This document shows positions 44,780 to 55,724 of a DNA stretch of 64,000 nucleotides, piece after piece. This DNA is from Alistipes sp. (GTDB lineage Bacteria > Bacteroidota > Bacteroidia > Bacteroidales > Rikenellaceae), in assembly GCA_019422485.1 (NCBI GenBank), contig JAHZDG010000003.1, forward strand, positions 8,674-72,673, given 5' to 3'. Position numbers and translations under genes: made by a program. Every line of letters starts with the position of its first letter. Position 1 is the first letter of the stretch. Below the pieces are notes generated by a model. The model worked only from the letters and a program-made list of their open reading frames with translations, had not been told where the DNA came from and ran no database searches.

Positions 44780-45250
44780 ATGACAGATGCCGCCGCTTTA
44801 CGCCTGAAGGTGGATGAACTGCTCGAGGGAACCGACCTCTTTGTGGTAGAGGTGAAAGTCTCGATGTCGAACGAAATCGAGGTGGTTGTGGATCGCGATA
44901 CGGCTTCGCTGGATCTCGATACCCTGGCGGATCTGAACCGCCGGATTGAACAGACGCTCGACCGGGAAGTCGAGGATTTTCAGCTGACGGTCTCTTCGGC
45001 GGGTATCGGGCAGCCGCTCAAACTGCTGCGCCAGTATCGCAAGCTGATCGATCAGAGTCTGGAGGTGGTGCTGACCTCGGGTGTGAAACTGCTGGCCGTG
45101 CTGCGGGAAGTGCACGAAGACGCCCTGGTGCTGGAGTACCCGGAAAAGGTGAGCGTCGAAGGGAAAAAACGGAAGGAAACGATCACCGTTCGTCGCGAAG
45201 TGCCCCTGGCGGAGATCAAAACCGCCTGCGAATACTTGACTTTCAAATAG
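44780..45250 (+). CDS. rimP: Ribosome maturation factor RimP
   Basis: A 156-residue protein that helps 30S subunit maturation, in the cytoplasm. The N-terminal alpha-beta domain contains LDTLADLNRRIEQTLD and FQLTVSSAGIGQPLKL (family pattern VSSPGxxxPL). The C-terminal SH3-like domain follows. It is one residue set shorter at the N-terminus than E. coli RimP, common in Bacteroidetes. It opens the rimP-nusA-infB operon and nusA starts 22 bases after it. Confidence 0.92.
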   Translation: MTDAAALRLKVDELLEGTDLFVVEVKVSMSNEIEVVVDRDTASLDLDTLADLNRRIEQTLDREVEDFQLTVSSAGIGQPLKLLRQYRKLIDQSLEVVLTSGVKLLAVLREVHEDALVLEYPEKVSVEGKKRKETITVRREVPLAEIKTACEYLTFK

Positions 45251-45272
45251 AAATTTTAGCCGATTAACATAT

Positions 45273-46502
45273 ATGGATAATCTCAATCTGATAAGCACTT
45301 TTGCCGAGTTCAAAGAGCTTAAGAATATCGACAAGAACACCATGATCTGGTTGTTGGAAGACGTATTCCGTCACCAGTTGAACAAGACTTACGAAACGGA
45401 TGAGAATTTCGACGTCATTATCAATCCCGAAAAGGGTGACCTGGAAATCTGGCGGAACCGGACCATCGTCGAAGACGGTCAGGTGGAAAATCCCAATCAG
45501 CAGATTTCGCTGAGTGATGCCCGGGCGATCGACCCGACCTACGAAGTGGGGGAAGAGGTGGCCGACGAGATCAAACTCTCTGATTTCGGACGTCGTGCCG
45601 TATTGTCGTTGCGTCAGAACCTGGCTTCGCGCATCATGGACCTCGAAAAGGCCAACCTGTATGAAAAGTACAAGGAAAAAGTGGGCGAAATCATTACGGG
45701 GGAAGTTTATCAGGTGTGGAAAAAAGAGGTGCTGGTGCTCGACGACGAAGAAAACGAGCTGGTTCTGCCCAAGTCGGAACAGATCCCCAGCGACTTTTTC
45801 CGCAAGGGTGACAGCATCAAAGCCATCGTTTCGAAAGTGGAAATGCGGAACAACAATCCGGCCATCATCCTGTCGCGTACGGCTCCTGAATTCCTGGAAC
45901 GATTGTTCGAAATGGAAGTGCCCGAAATCTATGACGGCCTGATCACGATCAAGAAAATCGTCCGCATCCCGGGAGAACGCGCTAAAGTGGCTGTCGAATC
46001 CTACGATGACCGTATCGATCCGGTGGGCGCTTGCGTCGGAATGAAAGGTTCCCGCATCTATTCGATCGTCAAAGAGTTGCGCAACGAAAATATCGATGTG
46101 GTCAACTATACCTCCAATACCCAGTTGATGATCCAGCGAGCTCTGAATCCCGCCAAAATATCGTCGATCCAGATCAACGAAGAGACCAAAACCGCTTCGG
46201 TTTACCTCAAACCCAACGAAGTGTCGTTGGCGATTGGGAAAGGCGGTCTGAACATCCGTCTGGCCAGTATGCTGACGGGTTACGACCTGGATGTGTACCG
46301 CGAAGTGGAAGAAGAAGATGTGGCCCTGGACGAATTCTCGGACGAAATCGACCAGTGGATCATCGACCAGTTCAAAGCCATCGGTTGCGATACGGCCAAG
46401 AGTGTGCTGGAATTGTCGACCGACGAACTGGCTCGGCTGACCGACCTCGAAGAGGAAACGATCCAGGAAGTGGTCGGTATCCTCAAAGCCGAGTTCGAAT
46501 AG
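45273..46502 (+). CDS. nusA: Transcription termination/antitermination factor NusA
   Basis: A 409-residue RNA-polymerase-bound elongation factor. The N-terminal RNAP-binding domain (residues 1-130) is followed by an S1 domain (about 135-200, GEIITGEVYQVWKKEVLV), then two KH domains carrying ACVGMKGSRIYSIVKEL and LAIGKGGLNIRLAS. Near the C-terminus is a single weak repeat (ELARLTDLEEETIQEVVGIL). Length is that of organisms without the E. coli AR2-type tail. It lies between rimP and infB as usual. Confidence 0.94.
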   Translation: MDNLNLISTFAEFKELKNIDKNTMIWLLEDVFRHQLNKTYETDENFDVIINPEKGDLEIWRNRTIVEDGQVENPNQQISLSDARAIDPTYEVGEEVADEIKLSDFGRRAVLSLRQNLASRIMDLEKANLYEKYKEKVGEIITGEVYQVWKKEVLVLDDEENELVLPKSEQIPSDFFRKGDSIKAIVSKVEMRNNNPAIILSRTAPEFLERLFEMEVPEIYDGLITIKKIVRIPGERAKVAVESYDDRIDPVGACVGMKGSRIYSIVKELRNENIDVVNYTSNTQLMIQRALNPAKISSIQINEETKTASVYLKPNEVSLAIGKGGLNIRLASMLTGYDLDVYREVEEEDVALDEFSDEIDQWIIDQFKAIGCDTAKSVLELSTDELARLTDLEEETIQEVVGILKAEFE

Positions 46503-46631
46503 CCGTTGGGGCGGGGGTGCAGGATCGGTTCCGGCCCGTTACCGTCCTTCACCGGGGAGGTCCCCGGATGAAAAGCCGAAGAGAAGCAGTATAGATTTAA
46601 CGAAACACCGAAACGCCGAAAAATAGAACGT

Positions 46632-49559
46632 ATGTCAAACGAACGAAGACTAAGACTCAACCAGGTTGCCCGAGAGTTAAATGTCGGCCAAACTACCATC
46701 ATCGAATTTCTGGAAAAGAAAGGAGTGAAATTGGATCACGTCCCCAATTCCATCATTGAACCGCAGGTGTATGCGCTTCTGGAAAAGGAATTTGGGGGTA
46801 ATCGCGCCGAATCGGTCAATATCCGCGAACGCATCGGGCAGAAGCACGAAACCGTGTCGCTGGGCAGCCGTAAGGAAGAGGCTTCCGCTGAAGAAGAATC
46901 CGACTTCAAAAAAGAAGTGGTGGTCAAAAGCGGCGTTATCAGTGTGAAAGACGAAGTCGCTTCGCGGGGCCCGAAGATTTTGGGTAAGATCGATCTGTCG
47001 GGATCGACCTCCAAAGGGGCTTCGAAACCCGAAACTCCTGCCAAACCGGCTCCGAAAGCCGAACCGGTGAAGCCGGCTGCAACTTCGACTGCAGCCGCTG
47101 CGGAGGCGAGTCCGGCTGCTGAATCGAAGCCGGAAGTGAAATCGGAAGTTTCGGCGAAACCGACCGTTGCTCCGGCTCCGGCAGCCTCGGCTGCTCCGGT
47201 AGCAGAACCCGCTCCGGTCGCTTCGGCGGTCAAGAGTGAACCGGAGGAAAAGACGGTGAAACCGGAAGCGCCGAAAGTAATGGTTGCTTCGGAAGTGAAG
47301 AAACCGGAGGCCAAACCGCAGGAAGAAGAAACGGCAGCACGTCCGGTGGAATCGGTTACCAGCACTTTCCTGCCGACCGAAACCGCTAAATTGGCCGGGC
47401 CTAAGGTGTTGGGTAAGATTGATGTGCAGGCGTTCGCCCGGAAAAAAGGCGAAAACAAACGGGAAAAACGCAAACGGATCACCAAAGATAAAGTCGATCT
47501 GAATCAGAAACCGGCTCAGGGTGCTTCGGCGGGTGCTGCGGGCCGTCCGGCTCAAGGCGGTGGCTCGGGTCGTCCGGGTCAGGGCGGCGCTTCGAATGCC
47601 AATCGGGCCGATCGCAAAAAGGGCGGGAAAGCTGCTCCGCGTCCGGTGGTTCGACCCGAAGTGAGCGATGAAGAAGTACAGAAACAGATTAAAGATACGT
47701 TGGCTCGCCTGACCTCCAAAGGCTCCAAGTTCAAAACGTCGAAATATCGTCGCGACAAACGGGAAGCCGTTTCGGCCCGTATGAACGAGGAGATGGAACG
47801 CGAAGAAAAGGAAAAGAGCATTCTGCGCGTGACGGAATTCGTGACGGTGAGCGAACTGGCCACGATGATGAATGTCGGAGTGACGGAGGTCATTACGGCT
47901 TGTATGAACTTGGGTCTGATGGTGTCCATCAACCAGCGTCTCGATGCCGAAGCGTTGGTGGTGGTGGCCGAAGAGTTTGGCTTCAAGGTTGAATTCGTGA
48001 CGGTCGATACCCAGGAGGCCATCGATACTGAAGAGGACAAAGAAGAAGATCTGAAACCGCGTCCGCCCATTGTAACGGTCATGGGTCACGTCGACCACGG
48101 GAAAACCTCGTTGCTCGACTATATCCGTAAGACGAATGTGATTGCGGGTGAAGCCGGGGGGATTACCCAACATATCGGGGCTTACAGTGTTCAGGTGAAC
48201 GATCGCCGCATTACGTTCCTCGATACGCCGGGGCACGAAGCTTTTACCGCCATGCGTGCCCGTGGGGCCAAGGTGACGGACGTTGCGATTATCATCGTGG
48301 CAGCCGATGACAGTGTGATGCCTCAGACGGTGGAAGCCATCAACCACGCAGCAGCAGCAGGGGTGCCCATTGTATTTGCTATTAATAAGATCGATAAACC
48401 GGGGGCTAATCCGGATAAGATCAAAGAACAGTTGGCGGCGATGAATTATCAGGTCGAAGACTGGGGCGGGAAATATCAGTCGCAGGAAATTTCGGCCAAA
48501 AAGGGTATTAACGTCGACAAACTGCTCGAAAAAGTGTTGTTGGAAGCTGAATTCCTCGACCTGAAAGCCAATCCCGACCGCAAGGCTCAAGGGGTGGTGA
48601 TCGAATCTACCTTGGATAAGGGTCGTGGTTATGTTGCTACGGTGTTGGTTCAGAACGGGACTTTGCGTGTGGGCGACGTTATGCTTTCGGGAACCTATTC
48701 GGGCCGTGTCAAAGCCATGTTCAATGAACGTGGAACCCGTATTCAGGTGGCACCTCCTTCGACCCCGGTTCTGGTGTTGGGGCTGAACGGTGCACCGCAG
48801 GCCGGGGATACGTTTAATGTCATGGATGACGAACGTTCGGCACGCGATATCGCCAACAAACGCGAACAGCTGCAGCGTATGCAGGGTCTGCGTACCCAGA
48901 AACATATTACGCTGGATGAAATCGGTCGTCGTATTGCGATCGGTAACTTCAAGGAACTGAACATCATCGTGAAAGGGGACGTGGACGGTTCGATCGAAGC
49001 CTTGTCCGACTCCTTGATCAAACTCTCGAAAGAAGAGGTTCAGGTGAATGTGATTCACAAGGCCGTGGGTCCGATCTCCGAATCGGATGTGCTGTTGGCT
49101 GCAGCCTCCAATGCGGTGATCGTCGGCTTCCAGGTTCGTCCTTCGGCTGCGGCTCGTAAGTTGGCCGAAAAAGAAGAGATCGAAATTCGTCTCTACTCGA
49201 TCATCTACGATGCCATCAACGATATCAAAGATGCGATCGAAGGGATGTTGGCTCCGGTGATGAAGGAAGAGATCGTATGCTCGGTGGAAGTGATGGAAAC
49301 CTTCAAGATCTCCAAGGTCGGTACCGTAGCCGGATGTTTGGTTCGCGAAGGAAAGGTGACCCGCAATACGTTGGTTCGGGTGATCCGCGACGGGATTGTG
49401 GTGTATACCGGCAAGTTGGGTTCACTCAAACGCTTCAAGGACGATGTCAAAGAGGTGGTTTCGGGTATGGAATGCGGCTTGAACATCGAAAACTACAACG
49501 ACATCAAAGTCGGCGATATTATCGAAGGGTACGAACAGGTCGAAGTGAAACGCAAATAA
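46632..49559 (+). CDS. infB: Translation initiation factor IF-2
   Basis: A 975-residue IF-2. An IF2-N domain (residues 1-60) precedes a very long Ala/Pro/Lys/Glu-rich linker (about 85-330), then a second N-domain-like segment. The G domain begins near 476 with [27 protein letters not shown] (about 530) and NKID (about 585) complete the GTPase motifs. Domains II to IV follow and end with [10 protein letters not shown]. It brings fMet-tRNA to the 30S subunit. The linker is lower in sequence complexity than the rest and varies strongly between species. A strong terminator follows. Confidence 0.95.
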   Translation: MSNERRLRLNQVARELNVGQTTIIEFLEKKGVKLDHVPNSIIEPQVYALLEKEFGGNRAESVNIRERIGQKHETVSLGSRKEEASAEEESDFKKEVVVKSGVISVKDEVASRGPKILGKIDLSGSTSKGASKPETPAKPAPKAEPVKPAATSTAAAAEASPAAESKPEVKSEVSAKPTVAPAPAASAAPVAEPAPVASAVKSEPEEKTVKPEAPKVMVASEVKKPEAKPQEEETAARPVESVTSTFLPTETAKLAGPKVLGKIDVQAFARKKGENKREKRKRITKDKVDLNQKPAQGASAGAAGRPAQGGGSGRPGQGGASNANRADRKKGGKAAPRPVVRPEVSDEEVQKQIKDTLARLTSKGSKFKTSKYRRDKREAVSARMNEEMEREEKEKSILRVTEFVTVSELATMMNVGVTEVITACMNLGLMVSINQRLDAEALVVVAEEFGFKVEFVTVDTQEAIDTEEDKEEDLKPRPPIVTVMGHVDHGKTSLLDYIRKTNVIAGEAGGITQHIGAYSVQVNDRRITFLDTPGHEAFTAMRARGAKVTDVAIIIVAADDSVMPQTVEAINHAAAAGVPIVFAINKIDKPGANPDKIKEQLAAMNYQVEDWGGKYQSQEISAKKGINVDKLLEKVLLEAEFLDLKANPDRKAQGVVIESTLDKGRGYVATVLVQNGTLRVGDVMLSGTYSGRVKAMFNERGTRIQVAPPSTPVLVLGLNGAPQAGDTFNVMDDERSARDIANKREQLQRMQGLRTQKHITLDEIGRRIAIGNFKELNIIVKGDVDGSIEALSDSLIKLSKEEVQVNVIHKAVGPISESDVLLAAASNAVIVGFQVRPSAAARKLAEKEEIEIRLYSIIYDAINDIKDAIEGMLAPVMKEEIVCSVEVMETFKISKVGTVAGCLVREGKVTRNTLVRVIRDGIVVYTGKLGSLKRFKDDVKEVVSGMECGLNIENYNDIKVGDIIEGYEQVEVKRK

Positions 49560-49580
49560 GCCGGCCGTACTCGCCATATA

Positions 49581-49615
49581 AAAAGGAAGCCTCCCCAACG
49601 GGAGGCTTCCTTTTT
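49581..49615 (+). terminator. Intrinsic terminator after infB
   Basis: A perfect 14-bp stem (AAAAGGAAGCCTCC with its complement), 6-base loop, T-run. It begins 22 bases after the infB stop. The hairpin ends 184 bases from the convergent tsaD stop; between them no gene is seen. Confidence 0.9.
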
Positions 49616-49798
49616 ATGGTTGAATGAATTGTCGTGCAAGAGGAACGAAAATCGAATATCCAGTTTTGATCTTTCGGTGAGAGTGCGGAAGACTCGAACA
49701 GAGATGCCGAATGGAATTCCTGCGTTCGGCAGTCGGCTTCGGGCTCTGTGCTCTTGACTTTTCTGCTATGACAGTCCTTGAGCAGGAGTCGGTGGCCG

Positions 49799-50848
49799 TT
49801 ACTCTTTGATGCAGGAGTCGGCGGCCGTCATTTGACTGGCGCGGGCTACGGGAACAATATCCATTGGGGCGAACTCTTCGCGCAGGTATTTGAAATAACC
49901 CGTAATGCCGATCATGGCTGCATTGTCGGTTGTGAATTTAAATTCGGGCAGGTAGGTATTCCAGCCCCGTTTGCGACCCTCTTGCTGAATGGCATTGCGC
50001 AACCCGGAGTTGGCCGACACCCCGCCCGCAATGGCGATTTCGTGAATGTCGTATTGTTTGGCCGCCTTGACGAGCTTGTTCAACAGAATCTCGATGATCG
50101 TATGTTGCAGAGAAGCGCACAGGTCAGCGGTATTTTCTTCGATGAAGTGGGGGTTCTCCTGCATGTGGTCACGCAGAAAATAGAGGAACGAGGTTTTTAA
50201 CCCGCTGAAACTGTAATCGAGCCCGTCGACCGAAGGTTTGGCGAATTTGAAACGTTTGGGATCGCCCTCTTTGGCGTAGCGGTCGATGACCGGACCGCCG
50301 GGATAGGGCAGCCCCATCACCTTGGCGCATTTGTCGAATGCTTCGCCGGCCGCATCGTCGATGGTGGTGCCGACGATCTCCATGTGTTCGTAATCATCGA
50401 CCCGGACGATTTGGGAGTGTCCGCCCGAAACCAACAGACACAAAAACGGGAAGGCCGGATGGGGCAACGTGCGGTCGGGCAGGTCGATAAAGTGCGAGAG
50501 GATATGTCCCTGCAGGTGGTTGATCTCCATCATCGGGACATCCAGGGCGAGAGCCAGCCCCTTGGCAAACGAGGTGCCGACCAACAACGATCCCAACAGC
50601 CCGGGACCTCGTGTAAAGGCGATGCCGTCGATCTGTGAACGTTCGACCCCGGCTTCGCGCAGCGCGGTGTCGACAACCGGGATGATGTTTTGTTGGTGGG
50701 CCCGTGACGCCAGTTCGGGGATCACCCCTCCGTATTTGCGGTGAACTTCCTGTGAGGCAATGACGTTCGAGAGCAACACCCCGTTCCGGATAACGGCGGC
50801 CGAAGTGTCGTCGCAGGAGGATTCGATGCCCAGGATCGTAATATCCAT
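49799..50848 (-). CDS. tsaD: tRNA N6-threonylcarbamoyladenosine transferase
   Basis: A 349-residue ASKHA-fold enzyme that completes the t6A modification at position 37 of ANN-decoding tRNAs. GIESSCDDTS opens the protein, the iron/metal ligands are His111 and His115 (INHLQGH), and VSGGHSQIV plus AIAGGVSANSGLR form the nucleotide-binding loops. Start at ATG 50848 fits the family's opening ITILGIESSCD. It is divergent from tamB, with a 67-base shared upstream region. Confidence 0.96.
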   Translation of the reverse strand: MDITILGIESSCDDTSAAVIRNGVLLSNVIASQEVHRKYGGVIPELASRAHQQNIIPVVDTALREAGVERSQIDGIAFTRGPGLLGSLLVGTSFAKGLALALDVPMMEINHLQGHILSHFIDLPDRTLPHPAFPFLCLLVSGGHSQIVRVDDYEHMEIVGTTIDDAAGEAFDKCAKVMGLPYPGGPVIDRYAKEGDPKRFKFAKPSVDGLDYSFSGLKTSFLYFLRDHMQENPHFIEENTADLCASLQHTIIEILLNKLVKAAKQYDIHEIAIAGGVSANSGLRNAIQQEGRKRGWNTYLPEFKFTTDNAAMIGITGYFKYLREEFAPMDIVPVARASQMTAADSCIKE

Positions 50849-50878
50849 ATCGTGTTTTCTTAATTGACTAAAATTTGC

Positions 50879-50886
50879 TAAACTTG
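50879..50886 (+). promoter_or_regulatory. Weak promoter -7 element of tamB
   Basis: TAAACTTG matches TAnnTTTG at seven of eight positions. It lies 29 bases before the tamB ATG. No good -33 box is present. Confidence 0.35.
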
Positions 50887-50915
50887 TAGGTTCGTAGGTC
50901 GGCTACTGAGTTCGT

Positions 50916-53900
50916 ATGGGCAAAGTTATAAAAATAATATTATCCTTCCTATCGGCGCTCATTCTGGCGGCGATTCTTTTGCCCGTATCGTTGTCTTTGC
51001 TGCTCAATTTGTCGGTCGTACAGAACTATGTGGGGCAGCGGGCGGCGGACTGGCTCGGGCAGAAACTGGAAACCCGGGTGACGCTCGACCGTTTGCAGTT
51101 GAAACTCTTCAACCGGGTTTCGATTTCGGGACTTTATCTGGAAGATTATCATCAGGATACGCTTTTTTATGCCAATCGGGTGACGGTGCCGATCCGACAC
51201 ATCGATTTTGTGACTGGTCGGATAGCGTTGGGAGAGGTGGAGTTGGATCATCCGAAATTCTACCTGATGCAGGACAGCACCGGAACAACCAACCTCAAAC
51301 AGATTCTCCAAAAAGTCAAACGCAAAAAACCGAAAGAAAAAAAGCGCCCGTTCCGTCTGGTCGCCAGTGGTCTGGCCATTCATGAGATGGCTTTCAAGCA
51401 CCGGAAACGGGATCTGATCGACCGCCATGGAGCGGTGAATTTCACCGATCTGGAGGTGCAGGATTTTAACCTGCGGGTGCACCATGTGTCGGTCATTAAC
51501 GACAGTGTGCATCTGGATATCGATTCCTTGCGGTTGAGGGAAAAGAGCGGTTTGGTTATTCGGAATCTTTCAACGGGGCATTTCGCGATTTCGGGAACGA
51601 GAATGCATTTCGATCGCTTGTCGTTGGATACCCCCGATTCGCAGGTGGAAATGCCCTATTTCGAAATGGAATACGGACCCCGTTGGCAAGCCCTGAAAAA
51701 TTTTGTGCAGGAGGTGAACCTCAAGGGAGAGATCGTTCATTCGAAAGTTAGCTTCCGGACCATCGCCTATTTTGCGCCTTCGCTCAAACGTTGGGAAACG
51801 GAGTTCGAAGAGGTCAGCGGACATGTGGAGGGGACGGTGGCCGATATGACTGGTGAACTAAGTCGGGTCCGTACCCGAGATACCGAGATTGCGGTCAATT
51901 TCGGTCTGCATGGCATTCCGGATATTCCCCGGACGCGGTTTGTGTTTGATATCGCTTCTTTGAAAACCTCCGAATCCGATGTCGCTTTCCTCTTGAAAGA
52001 CATTGCCGGTCGGCAGCTCGATCCCTCGACCTCCCGTCTGATCAGCCGGCTGGGAACGATCTCCGTGAAGGGGCATTTCGATGGGTTGTTGAATCGATTC
52101 AAGGCCGATGCGGTGGTGCAGGGGGATCCGGGTCAGGTACAGATGCAGGCTGCGATTCATCCGCAAGGCAATCGCTCAACGGCTTTCTCGGGGCATGTGG
52201 AGACGGTGCAGTTCGATGTGGGTGCCTGGCTGGGGATTGCCGACCTGGGTCGTTTGAGCCTGAATACCGATCTGAATGGCGGATTCGGTCGTCGTATGCT
52301 GAATGTCAGTACGGATACTCAGGTTGATGATCTGGAATTCCGCGGATATACCTACCGGAATATTCGTGTGGGCGGGCAGATCGATAACCGAAAGTTCCTT
52401 GGGGATATCTCTTCGGAGGATTCGAACCTGATGTTTGATTTCTCCGGATTGCTTGATTTTAATGATTCGATTCCGAATTACGATTTCAGTTTGCAGTTGC
52501 ACCATGCCAACCTGAATGCATTGGGCGTCAATCGCCGGGATTCGGTTTCCGAGTTGAGGACCGCATTGGTGGCCCGGGCTTCGGGAACCAACCTCGATGA
52601 CATCAACGGCGAGGCGACCATCAATAACCTGACCTATGTCAATCATCTGGATACGGTGCGTACCGGGACGATCCGTTTCCGGGCGGAAAATAATCCGCAG
52701 CACAAACTGCTGACCATGCATTCGGATTTTGCCGATGCCGAATTCCGCGGCAAACTCAGTTATGGACACATGTTTTCTTATTTTCAGAATACGTTGCGCT
52801 CCTATTTGCCGTCGTTGTCCCGTCCCGAGGGCATTGTAGCGGACGAGGTCTTGAGTGGAGAGGATCTGGCTGCTACCGGTCCTGATGCTCCGTCGGTTCC
52901 GAAGAGCGTTTCGGCGGCTTCGCCGTCGGGGGTGGTCGCAACGGGGACGAACAGTTTGGACGACTATTATGTCATTCGTCTGGATGTGAAGGAGGCCAAT
53001 AACGTGGCCGGGATCTTTGTTCCGGGGCTGAGACTGGCTCAGGGAACCAAACTCTCTTTCCTGTTCAACCCGCAAAGCGATGTCTTCAACCTGAGTCTGA
53101 CCTCGGATTTTATCGAACGAAACAACTTTTTTGTCTCCAAACTCTCGCTCAACAGCCGCAATCAGGCCGATTCGATCTCGTTGTTCCTGCAGTCGGAGGA
53201 TATTTTTGCCGGGGGCGTCTATATGCCCAACTTTTCGGTCGTGGGCGGGATTAAGGAAAATACCATTAACCTGGCGTCGCGTTTCAATAACCCCGACAAC
53301 GGGATGTATGCCATGTTGAGTACGACCTCGCGCTTGTCGACCGGTCCGGGCGGGATTCCTCGGTTGAGTATTCATTTCTTCCCTTCGACAATTGTCTCCG
53401 GGGGACAAACCTGGCGGGTCTATGCCCAGGAAATCCAGTACGATTCGACACAGGTGAAAATCGATCGTTTCAGCATCGACAGCGGCGATCAGCATCTGTT
53501 GCTCGATGGAGTGGCCTCCCGGAGTGTGACCGATACCGTGCGCCTGCGGATGAATCGTTTCGATCTGTCGGCCCTGTCGCAGTTGACGGCCCGGATGGGG
53601 TATCGGATCGAGGGGATGACCAACGGTCGGGCCGAGATGGTGTCGGCTCTGCAGAACGGATCTCTTTCGGCCGATGTGAGATTCGATTCGGTGAAAATCA
53701 ACGAGGTGGAGGTGCCGCCACTGTTGTTTACCAGCAACTGGGACTTCCAGCAGCAGCGAGCCCGTTTTTCGTTGAATCATCGTCTGAAACAGGATACGCT
53801 GATGTATGGCTATTTCCGTCCGACGGATAAGCGTTACCTGATTCGGGTCAATCTGGACAGCGTCGATTTGTCGTTGCTCGATCCGGTGTTGTCGGGAGTG

Positions 53901-55607
53901 ATTTGCGACACGAAAGGGGGGGCCCGCACCGATCTGCAGTTGACCAACCCCGACCACAAGATGCGGATCGACGGGACGATTCAGGTCGATTCTCTGGCGA
54001 CGAAAGTGGACTTTACGCGGGTTCCGTACTCGGTGGCTCCGACGCAGATAGCCGTGAATAACAACGTGATGCAACTCTCGCAGGCAACGCTGTACGATCG
54101 GGAGGGGCATACGGGAAAACTGGACTTGACCTTCGACTTCAGCCATTTCGCCAACCTGAAATACCAGGTTCGGGTGGCACCCGACAACATGCAGGTGTTG
54201 GGGACGACCATGCAGGATAATGACCTGTTCTACGGCAAGGTGTATGCTTCGGGGGTGGCGATGATTCAGGGCAGCAAGAATCAGGTGACGATGGATATTC
54301 AGGCCGCTACGGCCGGGAACTCGCATTTCTATATGCCGCTCAGTAGCGGAAGTACGATCTCGCGGGCCGATTTTGTGGTCTTTAGAAATCAGGGTCGGGT
54401 TCAGGAGGCGGATACGGTGCAGATCAGCCGGCGGAAACAGTTGCTGTTGGAACAACAGCGGCGGGCGACGCGACGATCGGCCTCGTCGACCCGGATGAAT
54501 ATTCGGATGGGGCTCGACGTGCTGCCGAATACGGAGGTGCAGTTGGTGATCGACCCGGCGACGGGCGATGTGCTGAAAGGTCGGGGTAACGGACATCTGA
54601 CCTTGGGGGTCAATCCTTCCAACGATGAGTTTACGATCAACGGCGACTATAATATCACCGAAGGAAATATGCGCTTCTCGTTGCAGAACCTGGTGGCCCG
54701 GACCTTTACCTTGCAGCGGGGGAGTGTGATTCAGTTTACGGGGGATCCGTTGGATGCGCTGCTCGATGTGACGGCCAAATATAGTCTGAAAGCCTCGTTG
54801 GCCCCGTTGCAGGTAGCCTCGTCGAGTTCCGATGCCATGCGGGGCTCTGTGCCGGTCGACTGTCTGATCCACATGACGGGGCGTCTGACCGATCCGGAGT
54901 TGACGTTCGATGTGCAGGTGCCCAACGCTTCGGTCGAAACACAGAGTCTGGTCGCTTATGCGCTCAACTCTCAGGAGGCGATGGCGACTCAGTTCCTGTG
55001 GCTGCTGGCGACCAAGAGCTTCAATTCCGACAACGACCCGAAGATCGGGACCCGAAATGCAGCCGGTGGCGGGGTCGATTTCCTGACCAATCAGCTCAGT
55101 TCGCTGCTGACGACCGAACGTTTCAGTTTTGTGCCCAAGTATACGCCGGGGAACGATTATTATGCCGATGAGGTCGGGGGATCCATTTACGGCGAATTGA
55201 TCAAAGACCGCCTGATCTTTGAGGCGGATATGAGTTACAGCACCGACAAAAGGGCCAATAACCTGACCAATACCTCCTGGACCGGGGATGCGACTCTGAG
55301 TCTGTTACTCGATCCGGTGGGTAATTTCCGGTTGCGTGCCTTCACCCGGACGATCGACCGTTTCGATGAAAACCAGGGGATGCAGGAGACGGGCGTAGGG
55401 ATCACCTACCGGGAGAATTTCGATAATTTCAAGGATCTCAAACGGATTTTCAAAGAACGCTTTGCCAACTTGCGTCGTCGTCGCGAAGAGCGTCGTCGGG
55501 CCCGGGCCCAGCAAAAACTTTCTGAACTGGAAGAAAAGGCCCTGAAAAGCGGGGAGGCAGCGTCAGCCTGGGATAAATCTTCGGACGAAGAGACTTTGTC
55601 TCCATAG
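50916..55607 (+). CDS. tamB: Translocation and assembly module protein TamB
   Basis: A 1563-residue envelope protein. It has an N-terminal membrane anchor (IILSFLSALILAAILLPVS), then a long periplasmic region of repeating beta strands consistent with a beta-taco groove, and a C-terminal DUF490/TamB domain (about 1190-1500) with DYNITEGNMRFSL and IQFTGDPLDALLDV. It may carry phospholipid toward the outer membrane or assist barrel assembly with TamA/BamA. No tamA lies beside it; in Bacteroidetes this is common. The C-terminal 60 residues are highly charged (REERRRARAQQKLSELEEKA). It is transcribed alone before the ExbB operon promoter. Confidence 0.9.
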   Translation: MGKVIKIILSFLSALILAAILLPVSLSLLLNLSVVQNYVGQRAADWLGQKLETRVTLDRLQLKLFNRVSISGLYLEDYHQDTLFYANRVTVPIRHIDFVTGRIALGEVELDHPKFYLMQDSTGTTNLKQILQKVKRKKPKEKKRPFRLVASGLAIHEMAFKHRKRDLIDRHGAVNFTDLEVQDFNLRVHHVSVINDSVHLDIDSLRLREKSGLVIRNLSTGHFAISGTRMHFDRLSLDTPDSQVEMPYFEMEYGPRWQALKNFVQEVNLKGEIVHSKVSFRTIAYFAPSLKRWETEFEEVSGHVEGTVADMTGELSRVRTRDTEIAVNFGLHGIPDIPRTRFVFDIASLKTSESDVAFLLKDIAGRQLDPSTSRLISRLGTISVKGHFDGLLNRFKADAVVQGDPGQVQMQAAIHPQGNRSTAFSGHVETVQFDVGAWLGIADLGRLSLNTDLNGGFGRRMLNVSTDTQVDDLEFRGYTYRNIRVGGQIDNRKFLGDISSEDSNLMFDFSGLLDFNDSIPNYDFSLQLHHANLNALGVNRRDSVSELRTALVARASGTNLDDINGEATINNLTYVNHLDTVRTGTIRFRAENNPQHKLLTMHSDFADAEFRGKLSYGHMFSYFQNTLRSYLPSLSRPEGIVADEVLSGEDLAATGPDAPSVPKSVSAASPSGVVATGTNSLDDYYVIRLDVKEANNVAGIFVPGLRLAQGTKLSFLFNPQSDVFNLSLTSDFIERNNFFVSKLSLNSRNQADSISLFLQSEDIFAGGVYMPNFSVVGGIKENTINLASRFNNPDNGMYAMLSTTSRLSTGPGGIPRLSIHFFPSTIVSGGQTWRVYAQEIQYDSTQVKIDRFSIDSGDQHLLLDGVASRSVTDTVRLRMNRFDLSALSQLTARMGYRIEGMTNGRAEMVSALQNGSLSADVRFDSVKINEVEVPPLLFTSNWDFQQQRARFSLNHRLKQDTLMYGYFRPTDKRYLIRVNLDSVDLSLLDPVLSGVICDTKGGARTDLQLTNPDHKMRIDGTIQVDSLATKVDFTRVPYSVAPTQIAVNNNVMQLSQATLYDREGHTGKLDLTFDFSHFANLKYQVRVAPDNMQVLGTTMQDNDLFYGKVYASGVAMIQGSKNQVTMDIQAATAGNSHFYMPLSSGSTISRADFVVFRNQGRVQEADTVQISRRKQLLLEQQRRATRRSASSTRMNIRMGLDVLPNTEVQLVIDPATGDVLKGRGNGHLTLGVNPSNDEFTINGDYNITEGNMRFSLQNLVARTFTLQRGSVIQFTGDPLDALLDVTAKYSLKASLAPLQVASSSSDAMRGSVPVDCLIHMTGRLTDPELTFDVQVPNASVETQSLVAYALNSQEAMATQFLWLLATKSFNSDNDPKIGTRNAAGGGVDFLTNQLSSLLTTERFSFVPKYTPGNDYYADEVGGSIYGELIKDRLIFEADMSYSTDKRANNLTNTSWTGDATLSLLLDPVGNFRLRAFTRTIDRFDENQGMQETGVGITYRENFDNFKDLKRIFKERFANLRRRREERRRARAQQKLSELEEKALKSGEAASAWDKSSDEETLSP

Positions 55608-55655
55608 TTTTCAACAAATTATTAAAAGATCGGATACCAAGTGGTAGAAAAAACG

Positions 55656-55663
55656 TATTTTTG
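55656..55663 (+). promoter_or_regulatory. Promoter -7 element of the exbB-exbD-tonB operon
   Basis: TATTTTTG fits TAnnTTTG, 61 bases before the ExbB start. The -33 region shows no TTTG. Confidence 0.5.
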
Positions 55664-55724
55664 TGCTCAAATTGCCGTTAAAGCATAGTAACCGAGCTTA
55701 TAAAGAATAAAAACCGATACACTC

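Noticed and set aside
47060..47640. Repetitive Pro/Ala/Lys coding stretch in infB that resembles a tandem repeat
   Set aside because: It is the normal variable linker of IF-2; repeats are irregular and not DNA-level copies.
46677..49058. A 793-codon open frame on the minus strand opposite infB
   Set aside because: infB is certain on the plus strand. The antisense product is a His/Arg/Phe-rich artefact of codon bias.
52176..54872. An 898-codon open frame opposite tamB
   Set aside because: It is explained by the lack of stops in the complement of a GC-rich gene; no family features are visible.
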